Of a stretch of 64,000 nt of DNA, positions 1 through 9,364 are shown piece by piece. Positions within the stretch are counted from its first letter, which is position 1. Every line of letters begins with the position of its first letter. The stretch comes from Polynucleobacter difficilis (GTDB taxonomy: Bacteria; Pseudomonadota; Gammaproteobacteria; Burkholderiales; Burkholderiaceae): the NCBI RefSeq assembly GCF_003065365.1, contig NZ_CP023276.1, positions 1,116,001-1,180,000 on the forward strand. Direction: 5' to 3'. The position numbers were made by a program, and so were the translations under genes. The notes under the pieces are model-generated. The model saw only the letters and a program-made list of their open reading frames with translations. It made no database searches and had not been told where the DNA came from.

Positions 1-802
1 CGATTTCACGAACGGCAGTTTCAGCGGCTTGCACTACGGCAAAATCTGGATCGCGATTATTAAATAAGTACTCGGTTGGGTCTTTCAAGCGGTACTGCAC
101 CGCAAACCGAACATCGATGATGTTTTCATCTTCGGTCAGCATGGACGAATCTTTTTGGTTGGTCGCCTTAATCACAACAGAACGCCCCACCTCAACCGAA
201 CGCACTGCTGAAATATTCACCACCTCAGTTGTTTGGAAGGGATACGGCATGCGCCAATTAATACCAGGGCCTGCGGTGTGGCTGTATTTACCAAAAGTCA
301 GAACCACGCCGGCCTGACCCTCTTGGATCATAAAAAAGCCAGTCGCAATCCAGATAAAAAAGACACCGCCAAGCGCAGCCAAGACGCCATTCTTCGATGA
401 GAAAGGCAGTCCACCCGAAAAAATGGGGGGACGCGAACCGCCGCTCGGTGGGCCGCCGCGGCCATTATTGGGGTTTTGGTTTGGATTCGGTTTGCCATCC
501 CAACCGCCACTGGGACGGCCTGGGCCTTTTTTGCCGCCAAAGAGGTTGCTGAGGCGATCATTGAAGTCGCGCCAGAGCTCATCGAGGTCAGGTGGGCCAT
601 TGCCCACTGGCTTGCGATCCGGATCCGGTTTGCTCGTAGGCGGATTAGCTGAGGCGCCCTGCTCTTCTGCTGGGGGCGCACCCTCATTACCAGTATTGCC
701 GTCCTTAGACCCAGCGGCATCGCCTTTATTGTCATTTGGACGTGGCGAATTACCCCAGCCAGGGTCATTTACCGAAAAAATCGAAAGCAGTCTACGCATC
801 AT
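1..802 (-). CDS. hflK: HflK, FtsH protease modulator (N-terminal part; runs off the window)
   Basis: Reading the minus strand from an ATG-ATG pair at 802/799 gives about 267 residues with no stop before the window edge. Residues 10-130 are a Gly/Pro/Asn-rich cytoplasmic segment containing DLDELWRDFNDRLSNLFGG, followed by one membrane helix (LAALGGVFFIWIATGFFMI) and the start of an SPFH/band-7 domain (EGQAGVVLTFGKY, then GINWRMPYPFQ). HflK pairs with HflC in the inner membrane and restrains FtsH. Its start overlaps the hflX stop (TAG at 792-794) by about 10 bases, so the two are probably translationally coupled. hflC should follow beyond position 1. Family assignment is secure; which ATG is used is open. 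Confidence 0.93.
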   Translation of the reverse strand, partial: MMRRLLSIFSVNDPGWGNSPRPNDNKGDAAGSKDGNTGNEGAPPAEEQGASANPPTSKPDPDRKPVGNGPPDLDELWRDFNDRLSNLFGGKKGPGRPSGGWDGKPNPNQNPNNGRGGPPSGGSRPPIFSGGLPFSSKNGVLAALGGVFFIWIATGFFMIQEGQAGVVLTFGKYSHTAGPGINWRMPYPFQTTEVVNISAVRSVEVGRSVVIKATNQKDSSMLTEDENIIDVRFAVQYRLKDPTEYLFNNRDPDFAVVQAAETAVREI

Positions 803-2048
803 GGGGTAAATAGTGTTTTAGTGGAATCGGGTTAAATTCAGCGGAATCGGGTCGTTCTGTCATAGGGGCCAACAGCTCCTCCGTAGTCAATTGCGACTTG
901 GGTCGGTTGTGTTGATCCCTAATTCTATCAGTCATTACAGCGCTTTGAGCGAGAGTTTCCCTCAGTAAATCAAGGCCCAGCCCCGTTTGCGCCGACAGAT
1001 AAATGCGGCTTGGCTGACCCTCAATATCCCTTACAACCATGGGCCCTTTAGTAAAGGTCTGGGGCATCAGGTCGATCTTATTCATCACCTCAATCCGGGG
1101 GATGGAATCAGCCCCAATTTCAGCCAAAACTGCCTCAACCTGGGCTTGCTGCTCCTTGGCTACTGGGCTACAGGCGTCAATCACGTGCAGAATTAAATCG
1201 GCATGGATGGTCTCATCCAGGGTCGCCCGAAAGGCTTCAACCAACTGATGCGGCAAATCCCGGATAAATCCAACCGTATCGGAGACCACAATCGAGCCCA
1301 CTTCGGGCAAAAATACGCGCCTTGAGGTGGTATCTAGGGTAGCAAAGAGCTGGTCAGCTGCATAAGTATCGGCCTTGGTTAAGGTGTTAAACAAGGTCGA
1401 TTTGCCGGCATTGGTGTAGCCCACCAAGGAAACCGAGAACACGTCCTTACGGCTGCGGGACCGGCGCTGGGTACGCTGCTGGCGTTGCAGTTTCTCGAGT
1501 TCAAGCTCAAGGCGTTTGGCCTTGGTCGCCAGCATGCGTCGATCCAGCTCCATCTGGGTTTCGCCAGGACCGCCGCGCAAGCCAATACCGCCCTTTTGGC
1601 GCTCTAAGTGGCTCCAGGCCCGCACTAAGCGCGACATCCGGTAGCGTACTTGCGCCAACTCCACCTGGGTTTTACCAATATGGCTTTGAGCGCGTTGCGA
1701 AAAAATATCCAATATCAAGCCCGTACGATCCATCACGTGGTGACCGAGGTGGCGCTCTAAGTTGCGCTGCTGGCTTGGGGATAAGGGGTGGTTAAAGATA
1801 ACGAGCTCGGCATCGTTGTCTTCTAAAGCCCGTTTGATCTCATTGGCCTTGCCGGACCCGACAAACAAGGCAGGATCGGTGCGCCCTTTGCGCGCCACCA
1901 CGCTCGCGACTGGAATGGAGCCTGCGCTATCCGCCAGAAGGCTGAGTTCAGCCATGCTATCGGGAAAATCTTCTCGCCCCGAATCGACTCCTACTAGGAC
2001 TGCGCGAACGGGATCAATGCCAGTTTTATGCAGAAGGCTCGTCCTCAT
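792..2048 (-). CDS. hflX: HflX ribosome-associated GTPase
   Basis: The protein has the HflX layout: an N-terminal nucleotide-binding-like domain, the signature RGGPGETQMELDRR near residue 165, a basic coiled coil, then a TRAFAC GTPase domain with G1 GYTNAGKST near 210, G3 DTVGFI and G4 NKID. HflX splits stalled or hibernating ribosomes under stress. I chose ATG at 2048; an in-frame GTG at 2069 would lengthen it by seven residues. Either way the start lies inside the 3' end of hfq (stop at 2026), so expression is coupled to hfq, as in the usual hfq-hflX-hflK-hflC operon. Confidence 0.95.
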   Translation of the reverse strand: MRTSLLHKTGIDPVRAVLVGVDSGREDFPDSMAELSLLADSAGSIPVASVVARKGRTDPALFVGSGKANEIKRALEDNDAELVIFNHPLSPSQQRNLERHLGHHVMDRTGLILDIFSQRAQSHIGKTQVELAQVRYRMSRLVRAWSHLERQKGGIGLRGGPGETQMELDRRMLATKAKRLELELEKLQRQQRTQRRSRSRKDVFSVSLVGYTNAGKSTLFNTLTKADTYAADQLFATLDTTSRRVFLPEVGSIVVSDTVGFIRDLPHQLVEAFRATLDETIHADLILHVIDACSPVAKEQQAQVEAVLAEIGADSIPRIEVMNKIDLMPQTFTKGPMVVRDIEGQPSRIYLSAQTGLGLDLLRETLAQSAVMTDRIRDQHNRPKSQLTTEELLAPMTERPDSAEFNPIPLKHYLPHDA

Positions 2049-2271
2049 CCGCACGGAACGTGACTGCACGCGCCGGCACGATGGTGGAAATGGCGTGTTT
2101 GTAGACCATTTGCGTTACGGTGTTGCGCAACAAAACGACGTACTGATCAAAGGATTCAATATTGCCTTGCAACTTAATGCCGTTGACCAGATAAATTGAT
2201 ACCGGAACGTGCTCTTTGCGCAAGGTATTCAGGAAGGGATCCTGAAGTAATTGGGTCTTATTGCTATTCAT
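2026..2271 (-). CDS. hfq: Hfq RNA chaperone
   Basis: An 81-residue Sm-like protein. The Sm1 motif (DPFLNTLRKEHVPVSIYLVNG) and Sm2 motif (YKHAIST) are intact, and the conserved Gln-8 and Lys of the poly-U face are visible. The tail is short and acidic (ADEDEPSA), unlike the longer tail of enterobacterial Hfq. It forms a hexamer that pairs small RNAs with mRNAs and is relevant to the small-RNA candidate at 48453-48585. It sits between der and hflX; the 148 bases between der and hfq probably hold its promoter, but I cannot name boxes with confidence. Confidence 0.97.
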   Translation of the reverse strand: MNSNKTQLLQDPFLNTLRKEHVPVSIYLVNGIKLQGNIESFDQYVVLLRNTVTQMVYKHAISTIVPARAVTFRADEDEPSA

Positions 2272-2419
2272 ACTGCTCCTTATTCATTATTGGATGTGTG
2301 GGAGTCTTGCTTTTATTCTGGTATTGCAGGGCAATCGAATTCGCCCTACGGTTATTAATATATACCGCCCGCCAAACTTTTGCCAAGCCTTCAACAGCAG
2401 CCGAAAACACGGCGCTAAA

Positions 2420-3778
2420 TTAGCGTTTTTTGCCCTTATCTGCATCCACATAAGGGTTTTTATTGGTGCGCATTTCGATCCGCAGCGGGGTTCCCCGCAG
2501 CTTAAATGCTTCCCGAAAGCGCCCTTCGAGGTAGCGCTTATAGCTATCCGTTACACCACTGAGCGCACTGCCATGAATCACCACAATCGGCGGGTTCATG
2601 CCGCCTTGGTGAGCATAGCGTAATTTAGGACGTCCCATGCCAACACGCTTGGGTTGTTGATGCTCTACCGCCTCCGCCAAAATACGCGTCAGTCTGGGGG
2701 TTGGTAATTTCGCCATGGCGGCGGCATACGCTAAGTCGACGTCTTTGAAAAGCTCTTTGAGTCCAGTTCCTTTTGCCGCTGAAATGGGATGTACGTTAGC
2801 AAAATCCAAGAAACGTAGCTTTTGTCCAATCTCAACTCGGCAGCGCTCTTTAACGTAGTGATCCACGCCATCCCATTTATTAATGGCAAGAACCAGTGCG
2901 CGACCCGCTTCCAAAATAAATCCAGCAATGTGCGCGTCTTGCTCTGAAATATCTTGCTGGGCATCGAGCATCAAGATCACAACATTGGCATCGGCAATCG
3001 CCTGTAAGGTTTTTACTACCGAGAACTTTTCGATTGCCTCAAACACTTTGCCACGGCGACGCAAACCGGCGGTATCAATCAAGATATAGGGCTTGCCATT
3101 ACGCTCAAACGGAACCTCAATCGCATCCCGAGTGGTGCCCGGCATATCAAATGCAATCACACGTTCTTCACCAATAAGTTTATTGATGAGCGTCGACTTG
3201 CCCACATTGGGACGACCCACAACGGCGATCTTCATGGCGCGGGGCGTTAAGGGATCAGCATCCGCACTGTCATCGGGCTCGGGTATTCCGAGTGAGTCGA
3301 GTGCATCCTCGACCAATGTTTTAACGCCGTCACCATGCGCGGACGAAATTGCAAACGGCTCGCCCAATCCGAGCTCATGGAAATCGGCAGTCACGACGCC
3401 CTGTGACATGCCTTCAGTTTTATTAACGGCCAATACAACGGGGCGACCGGTCTTACGTAAAAAGTCGGCAATCACGCGGTCTTGCGGCGCCATACCCAAG
3501 CGACCGTCGACCAGGAAAATAATCAAGTCGGATTCGGCAACGGCTTGCTTGGTTTGTTTGGCCATCTCGGCCACGATGCCGGTTTTCGCGACCGGTTCAA
3601 AGCCACCGGTATCCACGCAAATGAACTCACGTGAGGTAATGCGGCTGTTGCCATAATGGCGATCCCGGGTTAAGCCAGAAAAGTCTGCGACCAGAGCATC
3701 ACGTGAACGCGTCAAGCGATTGAACAAAGTGGATTTGCCGACGTTTGGTCGGCCAACAATGGTGATGACTGGTTTCAT
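2420..3778 (-). CDS. der: Der (EngA) double GTPase for 50S ribosome assembly
   Basis: A 452-residue protein with two GTPase domains: GRPNVGKST occurs at residues 9-17 and again at about 188-196, each followed by DTGGF or DTAGLRR and NKTE or NKWD motifs. A C-terminal KH-like domain follows (residues 360-445), ending in a basic DADKGKKR tail. Der is essential for maturation of the large ribosomal subunit. The ATG overlaps the bamB stop by four bases (3775-3778), which fits the conserved hisS-yfgM-bamB-der operon. Confidence 0.97.
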   Translation of the reverse strand: MKPVITIVGRPNVGKSTLFNRLTRSRDALVADFSGLTRDRHYGNSRITSREFICVDTGGFEPVAKTGIVAEMAKQTKQAVAESDLIIFLVDGRLGMAPQDRVIADFLRKTGRPVVLAVNKTEGMSQGVVTADFHELGLGEPFAISSAHGDGVKTLVEDALDSLGIPEPDDSADADPLTPRAMKIAVVGRPNVGKSTLINKLIGEERVIAFDMPGTTRDAIEVPFERNGKPYILIDTAGLRRRGKVFEAIEKFSVVKTLQAIADANVVILMLDAQQDISEQDAHIAGFILEAGRALVLAINKWDGVDHYVKERCRVEIGQKLRFLDFANVHPISAAKGTGLKELFKDVDLAYAAAMAKLPTPRLTRILAEAVEHQQPKRVGMGRPKLRYAHQGGMNPPIVVIHGSALSGVTDSYKRYLEGRFREAFKLRGTPLRIEMRTNKNPYVDADKGKKR

Positions 3779-4908
3779 TTGGGGCTATACGCCGCTAATT
3801 TGCCGCCTTGAGACTGAACCAGAATCAAGCCGCCCACTGCGATCGGTGCTGCAGTCACTGGCGTGGTGTCATGGCGAATGCGCGCGAGCATCTCGCCGCC
3901 GGACTGCGACATCGCATGAATGTAACCTTGTTTGTCGCCCATCAAAACAACGCGTCCAATCGCTAAGGGTTCGCCAACATCACGCCACGTCAGTTGGGTG
4001 TTCTCCCATACCTGTACGCCATCACTGCTCCGAAATGCCGTAACGTGGGATTTTTCATTGGCAGCAAAAACAAAATCGGTACTCTGGGCTGTCCCAGTAA
4101 AGCTGGAAAAATCTTTAAACCAAATCAGCGTGCCGGTGCGTGCTTGGGCGCAACCAATGCGGCCCTGATACGACACAGCACAAATCCGCTCACCCTCCAT
4201 GCTGGGCTTGGCACTCACATCATTGAGGCGCTCGATTTCAGAAAAGCCTTTTGGAAAGGAGATCGGAGTCTCCCAAACGAGTCCGCCATTGGCAATCCCA
4301 ATCATGCCAAAACGTCCGCCTGCAAAACCCGTCACGATCACTTCGTTACCAATGGATAGCATGCCGTAACCGACGCGCAAGGACAATGCCGATTGCTGAC
4401 GCTGGTAAATCCAGCGGCGCTTACCGGTAGCCGCATCAAGACCCACAAAGCGATTGTCTAAACCACGAATCACCACGACCCCACCAGCCACAACCGGAGC
4501 AGTCAATACTTCACCGCCAATGTGAAACTTCCAAATATTTTTGCCCGTGTCATCGTAGGCAAACACATCGCCTTCCGTAGTGACGACTGCAGTGACTTTG
4601 CCATCCGAGCCGGGACCAATGCTGAGTTTTTCGGGAACAGTCACGTCCCAAACTGTCTTACCGCTTTGCAAGTCAATTTTGCGCAGACTGCCGCGACGCG
4701 ATGCAGCATACACAGCATCACCCGCCACGGCCGGATGAAAGTTAAAGGGCTCCGATGAACCAATGCTGACCGACCATACTGGAGCTAAATCAAACTGGTT
4801 GCTGACTTTGACCAACTCAGCAGGCTGGCGCACCCGTGCCTTGCCAGAGCAAGCCACGAGGCTCACTGCCAATACGGCAACAACGGCAGCGCCTAGAAGC
4901 CGTTTCAT
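3775..4908 (-). CDS. bamB: BamB lipoprotein of the outer-membrane beta-barrel assembly machine
   Basis: The first 20 residues form a lipoprotein signal with lipobox LVAC and Cys-20 as the lipidation site. The rest contains repeated PQQ/WD-like blades typical of the eight-bladed BamB propeller (for example DAATGKRRWIYQRQQSALS and ARTGTLIWFKDFS). BamB docks on BamA and helps insert outer-membrane proteins, which would include the TolC-type protein and porin later in this window. It overlaps yfgM upstream and der downstream by four bases each. Confidence 0.94.
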   Translation of the reverse strand: MKRLLGAAVVAVLAVSLVACSGKARVRQPAELVKVSNQFDLAPVWSVSIGSSEPFNFHPAVAGDAVYAASRRGSLRKIDLQSGKTVWDVTVPEKLSIGPGSDGKVTAVVTTEGDVFAYDDTGKNIWKFHIGGEVLTAPVVAGGVVVIRGLDNRFVGLDAATGKRRWIYQRQQSALSLRVGYGMLSIGNEVIVTGFAGGRFGMIGIANGGLVWETPISFPKGFSEIERLNDVSAKPSMEGERICAVSYQGRIGCAQARTGTLIWFKDFSSFTGTAQSTDFVFAANEKSHVTAFRSSDGVQVWENTQLTWRDVGEPLAIGRVVLMGDKQGYIHAMSQSGGEMLARIRHDTTPVTAAPIAVGGLILVQSQGGKLAAYSPK

Positions 4909-5561
4909 TCAATGCCTCCAACGGCATCCAGCTTTACTTTAAGTAAACTGCGCGCCTCTTGTGGAAACTCTTTGGATTTTTCCAATAACTTCCATGCCTG
5001 CAAATAACTAGTCCTTGCATCGGCATTTTTACCTTGCACCAAATACCAGTCGCCGCGGCGCTCAAGCCATAAGGGTTCAAATCCGAGGGTTGGTTTGCCC
5101 TTCAAAATGGTATCGGCTTCGGCAAGGGACTTGGCACCACCCTCGTCCATCAAGGCAGTGGCAAGGCGTAATTTGCCTAAAGCTTGATAGCCATCGTTGG
5201 CTGCTTTTTCAGCGACCCAGCGCAGATAGGCTTGGGATTTAGCAGCATCGCCTGCATCCGCAGCCAGTTTTGCTGCAATCAAACTCGCCATGGGGGCATA
5301 GCTGGTGCCAGCAAATTGTTTTTGCAAGTCGTCTGCCGCTTGCATGCTTTGCGCTTTGTTGCCCTTTTCAATCGAGCTCATCATGGTTTCGTAGAGCTTG
5401 CCGGCTTCGGTTGCTTGACTGTTCTTCCACCACTGCCACCCGTTGTAGGCGGCAAATACAAAGAGCACAGCAGTAACTACACCCATGATGAGGGAGCGGT
5501 ATTTCTCCCAAAAGGCTTTTAAGCTATCGAGTTGTTCTTGTTCTTCAAGGTCTAAAGGCAT
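4905..5561 (-). CDS. yfgM: YfgM-like tetratricopeptide membrane protein
   Basis: 218 residues with a cytoplasmic N-terminus (MPLDLEEQEQLDSLKAFWEKY), one membrane helix at about 24-42, and a periplasmic alpha-helical region of TPR-like repeats (for example DEGGAKSLAEADTILKG). This matches the YfgM/ancillary SecYEG translocon family, which links the Sec channel to periplasmic chaperones. It lies between hisS and bamB in the usual order and overlaps bamB by four bases. Confidence 0.88.
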   Translation of the reverse strand: MPLDLEEQEQLDSLKAFWEKYRSLIMGVVTAVLFVFAAYNGWQWWKNSQATEAGKLYETMMSSIEKGNKAQSMQAADDLQKQFAGTSYAPMASLIAAKLAADAGDAAKSQAYLRWVAEKAANDGYQALGKLRLATALMDEGGAKSLAEADTILKGKPTLGFEPLWLERRGDWYLVQGKNADARTSYLQAWKLLEKSKEFPQEARSLLKVKLDAVGGIE

Positions 5562-5600
5562 AACGGTCCAGGCTATTAAATACGATACGAATGCGTCATT

Positions 5601-6908
5601 CTATTCGGATGTCGCTACTAAGGCATCAATTACCGTGCCGAGCAATCCATCTAATGGAATGGCGCGCTGCTGCTCACCGCCACGCAAATCTTTGAGTTGT
5701 GCCTCATTGCGGGCTAGTTCATCGGGGCCAATGATCACCGCATACGCCGCGCCGCTGGCATCGGCCTTCTTCATTTGGGACTTAAAACTGGCTGCTTGGC
5801 CGTCAGGTGCGCAAAATAGAACAACATCAATACCGGCACTGCGCATTTCCTCAGCAGCGACCAAAGCGGTACGTAAAGTCTCGCCGCCCTGATGCAATAC
5901 AAAGACATCGCACAAATTTGTCGCCTCTGGCAATGACTCGGACACCTTCATGAGTTCAAGTACACGTTCCATGCCCATCGCCCAACCACATGCTGGTGCA
6001 GATTTACCACCCATGCGTTCGATTAAGGGATCGTAACGACCGCCGCCTGCAATCGTGCCTTGGGCGCCGAGGGCATCGGTTACCCACTCAAATACGGTTA
6101 GGTTGTAGTAATCCAAACCCCGCACTAAGCGTGGATTAATCTTGCACGGCACGTTATTGGCTTTGAGTAAATCTTGCACGGCTTCAAAATGCGCCAGCGA
6201 TTCGGGTCCCAGAAAATCCAGCAGCCGAGGCGCACCTTCAATCAAGGCTTGCATCTCAGGGTTTTTGGAATCCAATATACGCAGTGGATTGGTTTTGAGG
6301 CGGCGCTGTGAATCCGCATCCAATGCAGATGCGTTTTTCTCAAAATAGGCAATCAAGGCAGTGCGGTGCTGCGCACGCTCATCGGCCTGACCAAGCGAAT
6401 TGATCTCCAAGCGTACGCCGCGCAATCCCAGCTCATCCCACAGGCGTTGACCCATCAAAATGATTTCTGCATCGATATCCGGGCCTGCAAAACCCAAGGC
6501 CTCAATACCAAATTGATGAAACTGGCGATAGCGCCCACGCTGTGGTCGCTCATGCCGAAACATTGGGCCGGTATACCAAAGGCGCTTGGGGCCATCGTAG
6601 AGCAAATTGTGCTCAATCACAGCGCGCACCAGTGCAGCAGTGCCTTCCGGTCTCAGAGTGAGTTGCTCGCCATTTAAACGGTCTTCAAAGGAATACATCT
6701 CCTTCTCGACAATGTCGGTTACTTCGCCAATACCGCGCTGAAAGACTGGAGTTGATTCAACGATTGGTGTTTTTAGTAATTCGTATCCATACGCCCGCGT
6801 GAGATCACGTACGGCATTTTCCAAATGCGTCCACTGCTGCGCATCAGCAGGTAGCAGGTCATTCATGCCCCGCACGCCATTTATTTTTTGCAGCTTGGGA
6901 TTACTCAT
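5601..6908 (-). CDS. hisS: Histidyl-tRNA synthetase
   Basis: A 435-residue class II synthetase. Motif 1 lies in the N-terminal helix, motif 2 is visible as FRHERPQRGRYRQFHQFGIE near residue 115, the histidine-binding loop as RGLDYYNLTVFEW, and the GGGRYD segment near 290. A C-terminal anticodon-binding domain follows. The ATG (MSNPKLQKINGVRGMNDLL) overlaps the ispG stop by four bases, so it is part of the ispG-hisS-yfgM-bamB-der transcription unit. Confidence 0.97.
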   Translation of the reverse strand: MSNPKLQKINGVRGMNDLLPADAQQWTHLENAVRDLTRAYGYELLKTPIVESTPVFQRGIGEVTDIVEKEMYSFEDRLNGEQLTLRPEGTAALVRAVIEHNLLYDGPKRLWYTGPMFRHERPQRGRYRQFHQFGIEALGFAGPDIDAEIILMGQRLWDELGLRGVRLEINSLGQADERAQHRTALIAYFEKNASALDADSQRRLKTNPLRILDSKNPEMQALIEGAPRLLDFLGPESLAHFEAVQDLLKANNVPCKINPRLVRGLDYYNLTVFEWVTDALGAQGTIAGGGRYDPLIERMGGKSAPACGWAMGMERVLELMKVSESLPEATNLCDVFVLHQGGETLRTALVAAEEMRSAGIDVVLFCAPDGQAASFKSQMKKADASGAAYAVIIGPDELARNEAQLKDLRGGEQQRAIPLDGLLGTVIDALVATSE

Positions 6909-8191
6909 GCTTGCTTACTGCCGTAACGGGTTTTGACGTACTCTTCCACAATCACCTGAAAGTCTTGCGCAATCGATTCACCGCGGAGCGTCTTCACTTT
7001 GACGCCATCGACGAACACCGGGGCAGCCGGCGTCTCGCCCGTGCCTGGCAATGAGATACCAATATTGGCGTGCTTACTCTCGCCTGGGCCGTTGACAATG
7101 CAACCCATTACGGCAACGTTCATTTCTTCAACTCCCGGATGGGTTTTTTTCCACACAGGCATTTGCTGACGTAAGTAGGATTGAATATTGGCAGCCAATT
7201 CCTGAAAGGTCGTGCTCGTCGTGCGACCACAACCTGGGCAGGCAATCACCATCGGCGTGAAATTACGCAGGCCCATGGTTTGTAAAATTTCTTGGCCCAC
7301 GATCACTTCGTTTTCACGAGGAGCGCCGGGATCGGGTGTGAGTGAAATACGAATGGTATCGCCAATACCCTCTTGCAACAAAATGGCTAAGGCGGCAGTT
7401 GAAGCCACTATCCCTTTGCTGCCCATGCCGGCTTCGGTTAAGCCCAAATGCAATGGGTAGTCGCAGCGGCGCGCAAGGTCACGATAGACCGCCACTAAAT
7501 CTTGTACGTTACTGACTTTGCACGAGAGTGTGATTTGATTAGGATCCATGCCCAGCTCTTCCGCCTTCTCTGCCGATTGCAGAGCCGACTGAATCAGCGC
7601 CTCAATCATCACTTCTTGTGCTGACTTGGGCGAAGGCAGCGCAGCATTGGCATCCATGATGCTCGCAAGCAAGTCTTGATCCAGACTGCCCCAATTCACA
7701 CCAATGCGAATGGGTTTGCGGTATTCGCAAGCGGCTTCAATCATTTGCGCAAATTGCGGATCACGTTTGGCGCCCTTACCTACGTTACCGGGATTAATGC
7801 GGTACTTGGATAAAGTCCTAGCGCACTCGGGATGCTCTTTCAGTAAGGTGTGGCCGTTGTAATGAAAGTCACCAATGAGCGGCACATGCACGCCCATCTT
7901 ATCGAGCTGCTCCCGAATGTAGGGAACAGCAGCCGCAGCAGCCGGCGTGTTGACGGTAATGCGCACCATTTCAGAACCGGCACGTGCTAATTCTTTCACT
8001 TGAATGGCAGTTGCCAGGGCATCCTCAGTATCGGTATTGGTCATCGACTGTACGCGGACCGGCGCATTACCACCGACGGTAATTCGGGCGCTTTCCCAAA
8101 CCACTTCGGATTGGCGTGAGGCGCGCTTAGGCGATGGACCGAGTGGTAATGGAGGTAAGCAATTTGACATGGTTTTGGTCGGTTCTGTCAT
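6905..8191 (-). CDS. ispG: IspG (GcpE), HMBPP synthase of the MEP isoprenoid pathway
   Basis: The protein makes 4-hydroxy-3-methylbut-2-enyl diphosphate using a 4Fe-4S cluster. Visible signatures are VQSMTNTDT near the N-terminus, the TIM-barrel core, and the cluster cysteines in ACPGCGRTTSTTFQELA and VMGCIVNGPGE. Several starts are possible (8221, 8191, 8170). I chose ATG 8191 because it avoids the rlmN overlap, but no clear Shine-Dalgarno decides it. In related bacteria pilF and rodZ often lie between rlmN and ispG; here only about 15 bases separate them. Confidence 0.95.
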   Translation of the reverse strand: MTEPTKTMSNCLPPLPLGPSPKRASRQSEVVWESARITVGGNAPVRVQSMTNTDTEDALATAIQVKELARAGSEMVRITVNTPAAAAAVPYIREQLDKMGVHVPLIGDFHYNGHTLLKEHPECARTLSKYRINPGNVGKGAKRDPQFAQMIEAACEYRKPIRIGVNWGSLDQDLLASIMDANAALPSPKSAQEVMIEALIQSALQSAEKAEELGMDPNQITLSCKVSNVQDLVAVYRDLARRCDYPLHLGLTEAGMGSKGIVASTAALAILLQEGIGDTIRISLTPDPGAPRENEVIVGQEILQTMGLRNFTPMVIACPGCGRTTSTTFQELAANIQSYLRQQMPVWKKTHPGVEEMNVAVMGCIVNGPGESKHANIGISLPGTGETPAAPVFVDGVKVKTLRGESIAQDFQVIVEEYVKTRYGSKQA

Positions 8192-8205
8192 TGGTATATG
8201 CAATA

Positions 8206-9360
8206 TTAACGGTTGACCCATTCGATGGGCTGCTCGTAGAGCGCGCGCTCACGCACGCGCGTCCGATCCACCACATCACCAGCGAGTTGGCCACAAGCAG
8301 CGGCAATATCACTGCCCCGCGTTTTACGAATGGTTGCGACCATACCGGCATCGAGTAATAAATGCATAAATGCCTGAACGCGCTGTGGTAATGAACGGGT
8401 CAAGCCCGATTCTGGGAAAGGATTAAATGGAATCAAATTGACCTTGCATTTAATGCCACTCAATAAGCGAATTAACTCCTTGGCCTGCGCATCGCTGTCA
8501 TTCACATTCTCAAGCATGCAGTATTCAAAGGTTAAAAAATCACGGGGAGCAAACTCCAAATAGCGCTCACACGCTGCCAGTAATTCACGCAGCGGGTATT
8601 TAATATTCAAAGGAACCAGCTGGTCACGCAGCGCATCATTGGGTGCATGCAAGGATACTGCCAAAGCGACGGGGCAATCTTGCGATAAGCGATCCATCAT
8701 CGGCACCACGCCGGAAGTAGATACAGTCACGCGGCGACGTGACAAACCGTAGGCGTTGTCATCAAGCATCAAGCGCAAGGCAGTCAGCAAATTGTCGTAA
8801 TTGAGCAGCGGCTCACCCATGCCCATCAAAACTACGTTGGAAACCACACGGCCGCTGTATACGTAGCCTGGGGTTGGGTACTCTTCTAAGCGCAGTATGG
8901 CGTTTGGATCTTTCTTTAACTCGTGCTCGGCATACCAAAGTTGGCCGATGATTTCACCGGCAGTCAGGTTGCGTGAGAAGCCTTGATAACCAGTCGAGCA
9001 AAAACGGCAATTTACTGCACAGCCGGCCTGCGATGAAATACACAAAGTACCGCGGTCGTCTTCTGGTATGAATACCATCTCTACCGCATCTTTAGCGCCT
9101 ACATCAATCAGCCACTTGCGTGTGCCATCCTCTGCTTGCTCATCCCGGATGACGGGCAGCGGCTTAATTTCAGCGCGGTCAGTTAAGGAAGTACGAAAGG
9201 TTTTTGCTAAATCACTCATCGCGGCGATATCCGACACGCCGCGCTGGTGAACCCAATTCAGGAGCTGCTTGGCCCGAAATGGTTTTTCATTTAGACCCGC
9301 GACATACGCTGCCATTCCGGCAGCGTCAAAATCCAGGAGATTTGTGCGCGGGGTAGTCAA
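8206..9360 (-). CDS. rlmN: RlmN, dual-specificity 23S rRNA/tRNA adenine-C2 methyltransferase
   Basis: A radical-SAM methylase with the cluster motif CAVNCRFC at about residues 114-121, GEPLLNYDN, and the SLHAPND segment. It methylates A2503 of 23S rRNA and A37 of some tRNAs. The reading frame is closed by a TGA immediately upstream of 9360, so the start must be the TTG at 9360 (TNLLDFDAAG follows) or a later codon that would remove conserved residues. The TTG lies four bases after the ndk stop with no obvious ribosome-binding site, which suggests coupling to ndk. Confidence 0.95.
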   Translation of the reverse strand: MTTPRTNLLDFDAAGMAAYVAGLNEKPFRAKQLLNWVHQRGVSDIAAMSDLAKTFRTSLTDRAEIKPLPVIRDEQAEDGTRKWLIDVGAKDAVEMVFIPEDDRGTLCISSQAGCAVNCRFCSTGYQGFSRNLTAGEIIGQLWYAEHELKKDPNAILRLEEYPTPGYVYSGRVVSNVVLMGMGEPLLNYDNLLTALRLMLDDNAYGLSRRRVTVSTSGVVPMMDRLSQDCPVALAVSLHAPNDALRDQLVPLNIKYPLRELLAACERYLEFAPRDFLTFEYCMLENVNDSDAQAKELIRLLSGIKCKVNLIPFNPFPESGLTRSLPQRVQAFMHLLLDAGMVATIRKTRGSDIAAACGQLAGDVVDRTRVRERALYEQPIEWVNR

Positions 9361-9364
9361 TCAA

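Noticed and set aside
328..809. Reading frames on both strands at the start of the window
   Set aside because: They are out-of-frame shadows of the Gly/Pro-rich hflK coding sequence, which reads clearly in another minus-strand frame.
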